Shown: positions 33,008-41,214 of the stretch, piece by piece
Numbering within the stretch: the stretch's first letter is position 1
Layout: each line of letters opens with the position of its first letter
Source: an uncultured Eggerthellaceae bacterium
Lineage (GTDB): Bacteria; Actinomycetota; Coriobacteriia; Coriobacteriales; Eggerthellaceae
Assembly: GCA_910584145.1 (NCBI GenBank)
Contig: CAJTXX010000004.1
Location: 1 to 64,000 of the forward strand
Direction of reading: 5' to 3'
DNA length: 64,000 nucleotides
Program-made: the position numbers and the translations under genes
Notes under the pieces: model-generated
Told to the model about the DNA's origin: nothing
The model's database searches: none
The model's input: only the letters and a program-made list of their open reading frames with translations

Positions 33008-33181
33008 ATGGGTGGCTCCGAGCTCGCGGTCGTGCTCCTTCCATTGCTGGGATACGCGGTGGCTATCGCCTTCTGGCTCGCTATCGGGTATGTGGTGGTG
33101 AAGAAGGCCGTGAAGCGGGCGATCATAGAGGCGCATGAGGAGATGGCAGGTGGAGCGGGGCATGAAGCAGACAGGCGATAA
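33008..33181 (+). CDS. 57-residue single-pass membrane protein
   Basis: A short open frame with GAGAGGA 7 nt before ATG 33008. It encodes one hydrophobic segment (ELAVVLLPLLGYAVAIAFWLA begins near residue 5) then a basic stretch KKAVKRAIIEAH and an acidic/His tail. It starts 22 bp after rseP and overlaps the ispG start by 20 bp, so it is embedded in the operon and probably real. The topology would place the basic side in the cytoplasm. No family is recognised. It could be a small regulator or partner of the membrane protease upstream; that is context only. Confidence 0.6.
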   Translation: MGGSELAVVLLPLLGYAVAIAFWLAIGYVVVKKAVKRAIIEAHEEMAGGAGHEADRR

Positions 33182-34253
33182 GGCTGCGCGCATGCTGACC
33201 CATCAGGTGATGGTGGGCCGGCGCGGGCATGGCGGCGTGGCGATCGGCGGCGGCGCTCCGGTAGCGGTGCAGTCGATGCTCAGCTGCCCGGCGACGGATG
33301 TGGCTGCGAACCTAGAGCAGATCGAGCGCCTGGCCGAAGCGGGCTGCGAGATCGTGCGCATGGCCATACCCGATCAAACGGCGCTCGACGCCTTCCGGCG
33401 CGTGTGCGAGGGCTCGCCGCTGCCGGTGGTGGCCGACGTGCACTTCGACGCCAGCATAGCCGTGCGCGCTGCATGGAGCGGGGCGGCGAAGCTGCGCATC
33501 AACCCCGGCAACATCGGCGGCCTGCCTAAGACCGACCTGGTCATAGACGCGGCGCGCGGCGCGGGCATCCCCATACGCATCGGGGTGAACGCCGGCTCGC
33601 TCGACGCGCAGCTGGCCGCTCGCACCGACCTCACGCTACCGGAGAAGCTGGCGGCCTCGGCGGAGGGCTACGTGCGCTACTTCGAGGAGGAGCGCGGCTT
33701 CCGCGACATCGTGGTATCGGCGAAGGCGCACGACGTGATGGCCACCATCCGCACATATCGCCTGCTCAGCGAGCGCATCCCGCATATCCCGCTGCATATC
33801 GGCATCACCGAGGCGGGCACGGCCTTCCAGGGCGCTATCAAATCGGCTGCGGGGTTGGGCGTGCTGCTCGAGCAGGGCATCGGCGACACGCTGCGCATCT
33901 CGCTCACCGACGACCCGGTGCTGGAAGTGCGCGCGGCTTGGCAGCTGCTGGCGGCGCTCGACATGCGCCGGCGCGACCCAGAGCTCATCAGCTGCCCCAC
34001 ATGCGGCCGCTGCAAGGTCGACCTGATACCTATCGCGCGCCAGGTGGAGGAGGCTGTCGGCAAGCTGGGCCGTCCGCTCAAGGTGGCGGTCATGGGATGC
34101 GTGGTGAACGGCCCGGGTGAGGCGGCCGACGCCGATGTGGGCGTGGCTTGCGGAGAGGGGCAGGGCGCCATCTTCCGTCATGGTAGAATCGTACGTAAAG
34201 CAGACGAGGCGCATATAGTGGATGCGCTGATGGAAGAGGTCGAGAAGCTCTAG
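33162..34253 (+). CDS. ispG: (E)-4-hydroxy-3-methylbut-2-enyl-diphosphate synthase
   Basis: 363 residues, MEP-pathway 4Fe-4S enzyme (GcpE). Seen: VAVQSMLSCPATDV, ADVHFDASIAV, KLRINPGNIGG, IRIGVNAGSLD, GITEAGTAFQGAIKSAAGLG, and cluster ligands in ISCPTCGRCKVDL plus MGCVVNGPGEAADAD. ATG 33162 follows GGAGCGGGG and overlaps the 57-residue frame. With uppS and dxr it shows that isoprenoid lipid carrier synthesis is encoded in one neighbourhood. proS follows after 27 bp. Confidence 0.96.
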   Translation: MKQTGDKAARMLTHQVMVGRRGHGGVAIGGGAPVAVQSMLSCPATDVAANLEQIERLAEAGCEIVRMAIPDQTALDAFRRVCEGSPLPVVADVHFDASIAVRAAWSGAAKLRINPGNIGGLPKTDLVIDAARGAGIPIRIGVNAGSLDAQLAARTDLTLPEKLAASAEGYVRYFEEERGFRDIVVSAKAHDVMATIRTYRLLSERIPHIPLHIGITEAGTAFQGAIKSAAGLGVLLEQGIGDTLRISLTDDPVLEVRAAWQLLAALDMRRRDPELISCPTCGRCKVDLIPIARQVEEAVGKLGRPLKVAVMGCVVNGPGEAADADVGVACGEGQGAIFRHGRIVRKADEAHIVDALMEEVEKL

Positions 34254-34280
34254 GCTGGGCTCGGCCGCGAAGGAGACCCG

Positions 34281-36032
34281 ATGGCCGAGATACTGCACCT
34301 GAGCAAGCTCTACATGCCCACCCTGAAAGAGGATCCCGCCGACGCTGAGATAGCGAGCCATAAGCTGCTGCTGCGCTCCGGCATGATACGCAAGACCGCC
34401 AGCGGCGTGTACACGTTCCTGCCGCTGGGCTTCCGCGTCCTCAAGAAGATCGAGCGCATCGTGCGCGAGGAGATGGACGGCATCGGCTCGCAGGAGATCA
34501 TGATGCCGGCGCTGCAACCCTCCGAGCTCTGGCACGAGAGCGGCCGCTGGAACGATTACGGCCCCGAGCTGATGCGCCTCACCGATCGCCACGACCACGG
34601 CTTCTGCCTCGGGCCCACCCATGAGGAGCTGATAACCGCGCTCGTGCGCGACGAGCTGCGCTCCTACAAGCAGCTGCCCGTCTCCCTCTACCAGATACAG
34701 GTGAAGTTCCGCGACGAGATACGCCCGCGCTTCGGGCTCTTGCGCAGCCGCGAGTTCATCATGAAGGACGCGTACTCCTTCCACGACAGCCAGGAATCGC
34801 TCCAGCAGACCTACGATGACATGAGCGGCGCATATGGCCGCATCTGCGATAGGTGCGCGCTGGAATGGCGCGCGGTGGAGGCCGATTCCGGGCAGATCGG
34901 CGGCAGCGTGTCCATCGAGTTCATGGCGCTGGCGGAATCGGGCGAGGCGGAGCTCGTGCATTGCGCATGCGGCTACGCGGCCGATGCCGAGGCGGCGGAG
35001 TGCATCTGCCGTCCCGCGGTGCACAAGGTCGACGCGATGGAGAAGATAGCCACGCCGGGCGTGCACACCATAGACGAGCTGGCGGAGTTCCTGAGCATCC
35101 CGGCGAGCGCTACGGTGAAGGCGCTCTCCGGCAAGGGCGCCGACGGCGAGCTGGTGGTGTTCTTCATCCCCGGCGACCACGAGCTCAACGACATAAAGGC
35201 CGACCGCGCGGTGCCGGGCTTCGCCTTCCTGACCGACGAGGAGATGGAGTCGTTCGGGCTGCACAAGGGCTCGATGGGCCCTGTGGGGCTGCCGGAAGAG
35301 GCGCGCGTGGTGGCCGACCGCAACCTGAAAGGCGTGCCCGCCTGGGTGGTGGGGGCGAACGAGGACGGCTTCCACTACGTGGGCGCGCAGCTCGGCGTCG
35401 ACTTCCAGGTGGACGAATGGGCTGACCTGTGTATCGCCGTGCCGGGCGATTCGTGCCCCGAGTGCCACTGTGCGCTCGAAGGCGCCCGTGGCATCGAGGT
35501 GAGCCAGGTGTTCCAGCTGGGCGACAAGTACTCGCGCACGATGGATGCCACCTACTTGGACAAGGACGGCAAGGAGCAGTACTTCATCATGGGCTGCTAC
35601 GGCGTGGGTGTCAGCCGCACGCTGGCCGCTATCGTGGAGCAGCACAACGACGACGACGGCATCATCTGGCCGCCGTCGGTGGCGCCCGCGCAGGTGTGCG
35701 TGCTGCCGCTGTCGTCTGACGATACGGTGATGAACGCCGCCACCGGCATAGCGGATAAGCTCGCCAAGATGGGCTTCGAGGTGGCTATAGACGACCGCGA
35801 CGAGCGCGCGGGCGTGAAGTTCGCCGATGCCGACCTGGTGGGTTGGCCGCTCCAGGTGATCGTGGGCAAGCGCGGGGTGGCCGAGGGCAAGGTGGAGCTG
35901 AAGCGCCGCCGCACCGGCGAGCGCCGTGAGATGTCGTTCGATTACATGGAAGAGATGATGTCGTTCGTGAACCGCCAGATGCGCAACATGCCGCAGGGCG
36001 GCACGAACCTGTTCGCGAGCTTCTTCGAGTAG
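34281..36032 (+). CDS. proS: Prolyl-tRNA synthetase (bacterial type)
   Basis: 583 residues. Class II motifs: motif 1 region GFRVLKKIERIVREEMDGIGSQEIMMP, motif 2 VKFRDEIRPRFGLLRSREFIMKDAYSF, motif 3 GCYGVGVSRTLAA. A YbaK-like INS editing domain (about residues 225-385; KALSGKGADGELVVFFIPGDHELND) hydrolyses Ala-tRNA-Pro, as in bacterial-type enzymes. An anticodon-binding domain closes the chain. AAGGAG lies before ATG 34281. It ends with a clear hairpin terminator at 36044, the 3' limit of the operon. Confidence 0.97.
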   Translation: MAEILHLSKLYMPTLKEDPADAEIASHKLLLRSGMIRKTASGVYTFLPLGFRVLKKIERIVREEMDGIGSQEIMMPALQPSELWHESGRWNDYGPELMRLTDRHDHGFCLGPTHEELITALVRDELRSYKQLPVSLYQIQVKFRDEIRPRFGLLRSREFIMKDAYSFHDSQESLQQTYDDMSGAYGRICDRCALEWRAVEADSGQIGGSVSIEFMALAESGEAELVHCACGYAADAEAAECICRPAVHKVDAMEKIATPGVHTIDELAEFLSIPASATVKALSGKGADGELVVFFIPGDHELNDIKADRAVPGFAFLTDEEMESFGLHKGSMGPVGLPEEARVVADRNLKGVPAWVVGANEDGFHYVGAQLGVDFQVDEWADLCIAVPGDSCPECHCALEGARGIEVSQVFQLGDKYSRTMDATYLDKDGKEQYFIMGCYGVGVSRTLAAIVEQHNDDDGIIWPPSVAPAQVCVLPLSSDDTVMNAATGIADKLAKMGFEVAIDDRDERAGVKFADADLVGWPLQVIVGKRGVAEGKVELKRRRTGERREMSFDYMEEMMSFVNRQMRNMPQGGTNLFASFFE

Positions 36033-36043
36033 CGGGCGCTCTG

Positions 36044-36069
36044 GTCAGCGCCCCGCGGCGGGCGCTGAC
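36044..36069 (+). terminator. proS terminator hairpin
   Basis: A 10-bp perfect stem (36044-36053, 36060-36069), loop CGCGGC, then GTTTGCGT. It lies 12 nt after the proS stop. Confidence 0.75.
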
Positions 36070-36158
36070 GTTTGCGTAACAGCATCGGCGCGCACTGCGC
36101 AGCGCGGGCGGTTTGCGCCATCATGGTCTGGAGAGGCAGCCGATCTGAGGAGGCTATC

Positions 36159-36497
36159 ATGACGACCATGACAGACCCGTTCCGCGAGATATTCCTAGCG
36201 GGCGTAGGCGCGCTGGCTATCGGCGCGGAGAAATCGAAGGAGATAGTGGACCAGCTGGTGGCGAAAGGCCAGATAACCGTCGAGCAGGGCAAAGATATCG
36301 CCAGCGACCTGCATTCCCAGGCGAAGGAGAGCACCGCGCAGGTGCGCGATGATGTCATCCAGGCGTATCTGAGCACCCTGACCAAAGAGGAGCGCGACGC
36401 GTTCGCGGCGCGCGTGGCCGAGATGGCCGCCGACGCCGATGCCGACCAGCAGCTGAACAAGGAAGAAGCTGCCGAGGTGAAGATCGCCATCAAATAG
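36159..36497 (+). CDS. Phasin-like small helical protein
   Basis: 112 residues, nearly all alpha-helix. DPFREIFLAGVGALAIGAEKSKEIVDQLVAKGQITVEQGK resembles the N-terminal half of phasin/PhaF-like granule-associated proteins, which continue with amphipathic helices. A shorter Glu/Asp-rich second half ends EVKIAIK. ATG 36159 has TGAGGAGG upstream. No polyhydroxyalkanoate synthase is in the window, so granule binding is not implied; homologues without PHA genes are common. It sits 33 bp before rlmB, which has its own promoter. Confidence 0.7.
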   Translation: MTTMTDPFREIFLAGVGALAIGAEKSKEIVDQLVAKGQITVEQGKDIASDLHSQAKESTAQVRDDVIQAYLSTLTKEERDAFAARVAEMAADADADQQLNKEEAAEVKIAIK

Positions 36498-36517
36498 GCA
36501 CGGAGCGCGTTTTGCTT

Positions 36518-36523
36518 TAGTAT
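36518..36523 (+). promoter_or_regulatory. Leaderless -10 box for rlmB
   Basis: TAGTAT lies 7 nt before ATG 36531, and the gene has no ribosome site. Transcription would begin at the start codon. Confidence 0.55.
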
Positions 36524-36530
36524 GTAGCCT

Positions 36531-37277
36531 ATGGCTGAATACATCGAAGGAAAACGTGCCGTCATCGAAGCGCTGCGCAGCGGGGTTCCCCTGCGCAGCG
36601 TTCTGCTGTCCGATAGCGTGCAGCACGACGGATTGGTGAAGGACATCCTGCGCAAGGCGAAGCAGCATGGCGTGCCGGTGCGGGAGGCGTCGCGCAAGCG
36701 CATGGACGATATCAGCGAGCGGGGGAGCCATCAAGGCGTCATGGCCGAGACGGCGCCGTATCCGTATGCGGGCGGCGGCGAGGTGCTGGCGGCGGCGGTG
36801 GAGCGGGCCGATGCGACCGGGTGCGCGCTCATCGTGGTATGCGACCACATAACCGATGCAGGCAACCTGGGCGCCATCGCGCGCTCGGCCGAGTCGGTGG
36901 GGGCGTGCGGCATCGTCATCCCGAACAAGCGCTCGGCGCATGTCACCGCAGCGACCTATAAGAGCTCGGCTGGGGCTATCTCGCATATCCTGATCGCGCA
37001 GGTGGCGAACATCGCCAGCTTCATCGAGCGCACTAAAGATGAGGGCTTCTGGGCGGTGGCGGCCACCGAGCATGCCGAGGGGTCGCTCTGGGAAGCCGAT
37101 CTGCGCGGGCGCATCGTGCTGGTCATGGGCAGCGAGCACGATGGCGTGTCGCGGTTGGTGCTGGAGACGTGCGATATCCCCGCGTCCCTGCCGCAGCGCG
37201 GCGAGGTGTCGTCGTTGAACGTGGCCCAGGCATCCACCGTATTCATGTATGAATGGCTCCGCCAGAACAGCCTTTGA
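36531..37277 (+). CDS. rlmB: 23S rRNA (guanosine-2'-O)-methyltransferase RlmB / TrmH family
   Basis: 248 residues of the SPOUT class. An N-terminal RNA-binding domain (YIEGKRAVIEALRSG ... SERGSHQGVMAE) leads into the knotted methyltransferase fold: VCDHITDAGNLGAIARSAESVGACGIVIP, VLVMGSEHDGVSRLV, and PQRGEVSSLNVAQASTVFMYEW, the three family motifs. RlmB methylates G2251 in 23S rRNA. The gene probably has a leaderless transcript. A 219-bp gap with a small hairpin at 37346-37362 follows before marR. Confidence 0.92.
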   Translation: MAEYIEGKRAVIEALRSGVPLRSVLLSDSVQHDGLVKDILRKAKQHGVPVREASRKRMDDISERGSHQGVMAETAPYPYAGGGEVLAAAVERADATGCALIVVCDHITDAGNLGAIARSAESVGACGIVIPNKRSAHVTAATYKSSAGAISHILIAQVANIASFIERTKDEGFWAVAATEHAEGSLWEADLRGRIVLVMGSEHDGVSRLVLETCDIPASLPQRGEVSSLNVAQASTVFMYEWLRQNSL

Positions 37278-37448
37278 TGCAGCGCTGTCAGCGGGGTTGA
37301 GGCGCTACTAGGCGCAAAGCGCGCCATCGGCCCGGGCTCGATAGCCTGCGGGCTCCCCGCAGCGATGCAGGCGATAGCTCGGCCGGCTCGACCGGCTGGC
37401 ATCTGCATGTGCGCTTCTGATGGACCGCTTCTCCTCGTTCCGCATTTT

Positions 37449-37483
37449 GTATGATATCGTACTAATATAGTATGAAATCATAC
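37449..37483 (+). promoter_or_regulatory. Tandem MarR operators around a -10 box
   Basis: Two 14-bp palindromes of the form GTATGA(N2)TC(R)TAC lie at 37449-37462 and 37470-37483, centres 21 bp (two helical turns) apart. A TAATAT -10 box (37463-37468) sits exactly between them, and the marR ribosome site follows. Binding at both would cover the promoter: autorepression of marR and the MATE gene is likely. Confidence 0.8.
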
Positions 37484-37496
37484 CAAGGAGGCGAAG

Positions 37497-37925
37497 GTGG
37501 CGACAGAGGACGCAGCGCGTGCCATGAATCTGTTCTACGAGGAGCTGAATGCCCTCTATAGCGACATAGCCAAGCGATCGGGCCTGTCGGGCAGCGCGTT
37601 CGATATCCTGTATGCGCTCCATGAGGAAGACGGGCGCCGCATGGTCGACCTATGCCGCGCCAGCTTCATGTCGAAGCAGACGCTGGCCTCGTCGGTGCGG
37701 CGGCTCGAGGAGCAGGGGCTCGTGCGCACCGAGGCGCGCAGCCGCCGGTTCGTCCGCGTGTTCCTGACCGATCAGGGCCGCGCTCAGGTGGAGGCGGCCA
37801 TCGTGCCCATCGCGCGGGCCGAAACGCGCGCCCTCGAGCGCCTCAGCCCTGCCGAGCAGCGGGCCATCCCGGAATTGATAGCGCACTACCTAGAGGCGCT
37901 GCGCGCCGAGTTCGGGCAGCTCTGA
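37497..37925 (+). CDS. MarR family transcriptional regulator
   Basis: 142 residues. Winged-helix core: LSGSAFDILYALHEEDG, DLCRASFMSKQTLASSVRRLEEQGLVRTEA (recognition helix) and RRFVRVFLTDQGRAQVE (wing). The flanking helices form the dimer interface. GTG 37497 has AAGGAGG upstream. The tandem operator overlapping its promoter implies autoregulation, and the MATE exporter 37 bp downstream is the likely target; a ligand exported by that pump may be the inducer. Confidence 0.93.
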   Translation: MATEDAARAMNLFYEELNALYSDIAKRSGLSGSAFDILYALHEEDGRRMVDLCRASFMSKQTLASSVRRLEEQGLVRTEARSRRFVRVFLTDQGRAQVEAAIVPIARAETRALERLSPAEQRAIPELIAHYLEALRAEFGQL

Positions 37926-37962
37926 GCCGCCTCCGCTCCGCGATGATAGATAAGGACGATAT

Positions 37963-39378
37963 ATGCTCAAGGATATGAACCGGCATTTCAGCATGGGCGA
38001 CCTCCTGCGGTTCACGCTGCCCACCATAGCGATGATGATATTCACGTCGCTGTACACGGTGGTCGATGGCATCTTCGTGTCGAACTTCATCGGCAAGACG
38101 GCGCTGGCAGCGGTGAACATCATCTGGCCGGTGGTGATGGTGTTCGCCTCGGTGGGGCTGATGATGGGCGCCGGCGGCAGCGCGCTCATCGCCAAGACGC
38201 GCGGCGAGGGCGATGACGCGCGCGCCAACCGCTACTTCACCATGTGCATCATCTTCGCTGCGGCGTTGGGGCTCGTGCTCGGCATCGTGGGGCAGGTGGT
38301 GATGGAGCCGCTCGTGCGGATGCTGGGCGCACAGGGGCAGCTGCTGGACGATTCGATCGTGTACGGGCGCTGGGTCATGGCGGCGCTGCCGTTGTTCGTG
38401 CTCCAATTCGCCTTCCAGACGCTGTTCTCCACTGCGGGCAAGCCGACGCTCGGGTTCGTGGTCGTCGTGGCGGCGGGGCTCACGAACGTGGTGCTCGATG
38501 CGCTGTTCATCTGCGGGTTCGGTTGGGGCGTGGCGGGTGGCGCCATCGCCACGGCGCTCGGGCAGGTGGTGGGCGGCGCGGTACCCATCATCTACTTCGC
38601 GCGCAAGCGCAACGCGAGCTTCCTGCGCCTGGTGCCGACGCGCCTCGAGTGGCGTCCGCTGGGGAAGGCGTGCGTGAACGGCTCGTCGGAGCTCGTGTCG
38701 AACATCGCCATGAGCTTGGTGGCCACGCTGTACAACTACCAGCTGCTGGCCTATATCGGCGAGGACGGCGTGGCGGCCTACAGCGTGATCGGGTACACCG
38801 CCATGATCTTCTCGGCCATATTCATGGGATATGCGTTGGGGTCATCGCCGCTCATGAGCTATCAGTATGGCGCGCGCGATCACCGCGAGATGCGCAGCAT
38901 CCTCATGAAGAGCTTGGGGTTCATCGGGGCGGTGGCCGTGCTCATGTTCGCCGCGGCAGAGGCGCTGGCGCCGGCGTTGTCTGCTATCTTCGTCAGCTAC
39001 GATCCGGAGCTGCTTGCGTTCACCGCGCAAGCATATCGGATCTATGCGGTCGCCTTCCTCATCATGGGGCTGCCGATCTACGGGTCGGCGTTCTTCACCG
39101 CGCTGAACAACGGGCTCGTCTCGGCGCTGATAGCGTTCCTGCGAACCATCGTCTTCGAGTGCGGAGCGGTCATGCTGCTGCCGCTCGTGCTCGGGATCGA
39201 TGGGGTCTGGTTGTCGGTGTCGGTGGCGGAGCTGTGCGCCGCGATCCTGGCAGTCGCTTTCATGGTGGGGCTTCGCAACCGTTATGGCTATAGCAAGAAG
39301 GCAGCGCTGGCTGACGGCGCTCTGAGCGGTCGACCGCATCCGCACCAGAGCTCGCCGGCAGACGGCGCCGAGGAGTGA
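37963..39378 (+). CDS. MATE family efflux transporter
   Basis: 471 residues, twelve membrane helices with the MATE internal duplication (FTLPTIAMMIFTSLYTVVDGIFVSNFIG at residues ~16-43; NGSSELVSNIAMSLVATLYNYQLLAYIGEDG after residue ~240). MATE pumps export cationic drugs or metabolites with Na+ or H+. ATG 37963 follows AAGGA. The gene follows marR in a two-gene operon controlled by the tandem operator, so its expression is probably inducible. The C-terminal 30 residues are hydrophilic. Substrate unknown. Confidence 0.93.
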   Translation: MLKDMNRHFSMGDLLRFTLPTIAMMIFTSLYTVVDGIFVSNFIGKTALAAVNIIWPVVMVFASVGLMMGAGGSALIAKTRGEGDDARANRYFTMCIIFAAALGLVLGIVGQVVMEPLVRMLGAQGQLLDDSIVYGRWVMAALPLFVLQFAFQTLFSTAGKPTLGFVVVVAAGLTNVVLDALFICGFGWGVAGGAIATALGQVVGGAVPIIYFARKRNASFLRLVPTRLEWRPLGKACVNGSSELVSNIAMSLVATLYNYQLLAYIGEDGVAAYSVIGYTAMIFSAIFMGYALGSSPLMSYQYGARDHREMRSILMKSLGFIGAVAVLMFAAAEALAPALSAIFVSYDPELLAFTAQAYRIYAVAFLIMGLPIYGSAFFTALNNGLVSALIAFLRTIVFECGAVMLLPLVLGIDGVWLSVSVAELCAAILAVAFMVGLRNRYGYSKKAALADGALSGRPHPHQSSPADGAEE

Positions 39379-39385
39379 GGGAGCC

Positions 39386-39691
39386 CTACGACGCTGCTCG
39401 CACCGCTTCGCAGGCGCAGGCAGCATCGGCGGCATCGAGGCGGCGGTTGCGCAGGTACACGGCCCAGTTGATGCCGAGGCAGGCGAGGTTCACGAAGTAC
39501 ACCACCAGCACCCAGGAGACGGCGCCCGCGATGAGCTTCGCGGCGATGCCCGCCACGTAGCCGGCGGTTATGAGCGCGATGAACTGCCAGCTCGTGCCGG
39601 CGGCGGTGCGCGCGTGGAAGCTCTTGTAGGCGTTCAGGGGCCACGACAGCCCGAAGCACAGGAGCATGGTCGCTTCCAGTATCTCTGCCAT
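39386..39691 (-). CDS. PQ-loop/SemiSWEET-like small membrane protein
   Basis: 101 residues with three membrane helices and the family pattern MLLCFGLSWPLNAYKSFHARTAAGTS (Pro kink in helix 1), then GYVAGIAAKLIAG and YFVNLACLGINWAVYLRNRRLD. It resembles the PQ-loop small transporters found in Clostridia and Coriobacteria; SemiSWEETs dimerise to carry sugars, but the substrate here is unknown. ATG 39691 has AGAGGAAGCG upstream. It converges with the MATE gene (7 bp) and is divergent from the LysR gene, which may regulate it. Confidence 0.8.
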   Translation of the reverse strand: MAEILEATMLLCFGLSWPLNAYKSFHARTAAGTSWQFIALITAGYVAGIAAKLIAGAVSWVLVVYFVNLACLGINWAVYLRNRRLDAADAACACEAVRAAS

Positions 39692-39767
39692 GATAGGCGC
39701 TTCCTCTCAGACGGCGGAATGGGATGCTTCCAAGCCTAGCCGTTCGAGCCATAATGTCCAATAATAG

Positions 39768-39796
39768 ATATCTATGCGATTGATAGCATAGAGGTA
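39768..39796. promoter_or_regulatory. Candidate LysR operator
   Basis: An interrupted palindrome with CTATGC (39772-39777) and GCATAG (39786-39791) 8 nt apart, with GATA and TATC outside. It lies in the divergent gap between the LysR and PQ-loop genes and fits the T-N11-A style of LysR sites. Confidence 0.5.
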
Positions 39797-39834
39797 TCGT
39801 TTCTGAAGAGGATGCAGGAGGGGGAGAGAGGCGC

Positions 39835-40764
39835 ATGGATGCTCTGCGATTGCGCTATTTCTGCGACGTGGCTCAGACGGAGCATATGACGCGCAGCGCG
39901 CAGCGCCTGAATGTGGCGCAGCCCGCTCTGACGCGCGCCATCCATCAGCTGGAGCGGGAGCTGGGCGTTGCGCTGTTCGAGCATGTGGGCCGCAATATAC
40001 GGCTGACGCCCGAAGGCGCCTACCTGCGCGAGCAGGTAGCGCCGCTGCTCGATCGGCTCGACGGTATCCCCGATGATGTGCGGGCTTTCGCGGGCGTGCG
40101 CTCGCAGGTGGTGCGCGCTGACGTGCGCTCGGCCTCGAGCGTGGTGGTGGATGCCATAGCCGCCTTCGCGAAGGAGCACAGCGGCATCACCTTCGAGATG
40201 ACGCAGGAGGCGTCACCGGGCAGGTGGGATGTCCGCGTGGATACGGTGCTGCCCGACGCGCCGCGAACGGCCGGGGAGCGTCTCGCCGAGCGCACGCTGT
40301 TCAGCGAGGCTATCGGCGTGGCAGTGCCGCGTGAGAGCCCCTATGAGGACGGCATCCCGCTCTCGGTGCTGGCGGGTGAGCGCTTCATCTGCTTGGCGGG
40401 GTCGCGGCGGTTCCGCAGCCTGTGCGATGCGCTGTGCGCGAGCCGCGGGTTCGCGCCTGCCGTCGCCTTCGATAGCGACAGCCCTGCGGTGGTGAAGAAG
40501 ATGATCGCGCTGGGGCTCGGCGTGGGCTTCTGGCCCGAGCGGAGCTGGGGCGCGCTCGCGGGCAGCGGTGCGCGATGGGTGCGCCTCGCGGAGGCGGGCT
40601 TCGAGCGCACGCTCGCCGTGATGCTCGCCGAGCGCGCAGGGAGCGAGGGCGCTGCGGCGGTCTTCTATCGCTTCCTCGCAGACGACATGGCGCGCATCTG
40701 GGGCGCGCCCGATCTGTGCGACAATGCAGGCATGACGATGGACGGAGGCCGCTATGGTGCATGA
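39835..40764 (+). CDS. LysR family transcriptional regulator
   Basis: 309 residues. The N-terminal winged helix-turn-helix is typical: LRYFCDVAQTEHMTRSAQRLNVAQPALTRAIHQLERELG, then LFEHVGRNIRLTPEG. A periplasmic-binding-like effector domain follows from ~90. ATG 39835 has GGGAGAGAGG upstream. The divergent PQ-loop gene is the usual kind of LysR target, and the inverted repeat between them could be the operator. Its end overlaps the thioredoxin gene by 11 bp, so those two may be co-transcribed. Effector unknown. Confidence 0.93.
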   Translation: MDALRLRYFCDVAQTEHMTRSAQRLNVAQPALTRAIHQLERELGVALFEHVGRNIRLTPEGAYLREQVAPLLDRLDGIPDDVRAFAGVRSQVVRADVRSASSVVVDAIAAFAKEHSGITFEMTQEASPGRWDVRVDTVLPDAPRTAGERLAERTLFSEAIGVAVPRESPYEDGIPLSVLAGERFICLAGSRRFRSLCDALCASRGFAPAVAFDSDSPAVVKKMIALGLGVGFWPERSWGALAGSGARWVRLAEAGFERTLAVMLAERAGSEGAAAVFYRFLADDMARIWGAPDLCDNAGMTMDGGRYGA

Positions 40765-41104
40765 GGTAACAGACGATAGCTTCCAGGCAGAGGTGGTGGA
40801 CAGCCCCCTGCCGTGCGTGGTGGAGTTCACCGCGAGCTGGTGCGCGCCGTGCAAGGAGATGGCGCCCGCATTCGAGGCGCTGTCCGACAAGCTCGCCGAC
40901 GAGGTGCGGTTCTGCCGCGTCGATATCGACGCGCAACGGGCGCTGCGCATCAAGTTCGCTGTGGCGGCCATCCCCTATACGGTGTTCATCGCCGACGGCC
41001 AGAGGACGCCGCTGTTCGACCAGATCGTCTCAGCCGAGCGCCTCGAAGAGCGCATCCGCTTCATGCTGGATGGCGGCACCGCCCCCAACACGAGGCCGTT
41101 GTAG
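40754..41104 (+). CDS. trxA: Thioredoxin
   Basis: 116 residues, single thioredoxin domain. Active site ASWCAPCKEM near residue 32 (CAPC rather than the usual CGPC), buried Asp-type VDIDAQRALRIKF, and the cis-proline in AAIPYTVF. No signal peptide, so a cytoplasmic dithiol reductant. ATG 40754 follows GGAGG and overlaps the LysR stop. The CAPC dipeptide and the absence of an adjacent reductase leave its partner open. The 110-bp gap after it has no gene. Confidence 0.88.
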   Translation: MVHEVTDDSFQAEVVDSPLPCVVEFTASWCAPCKEMAPAFEALSDKLADEVRFCRVDIDAQRALRIKFAVAAIPYTVFIADGQRTPLFDQIVSAERLEERIRFMLDGGTAPNTRPL

Positions 41105-41214
41105 CGGCAGGATAGACGCCTGAAGAGCGTGCTCCTGTCGCCTCGTCCCTGCTTTAGAGCTTGCTCTGCTGATAAACTGGAAAGCGCAGATAAGGGCGCT
41201 CGAAGGGACGGGGC

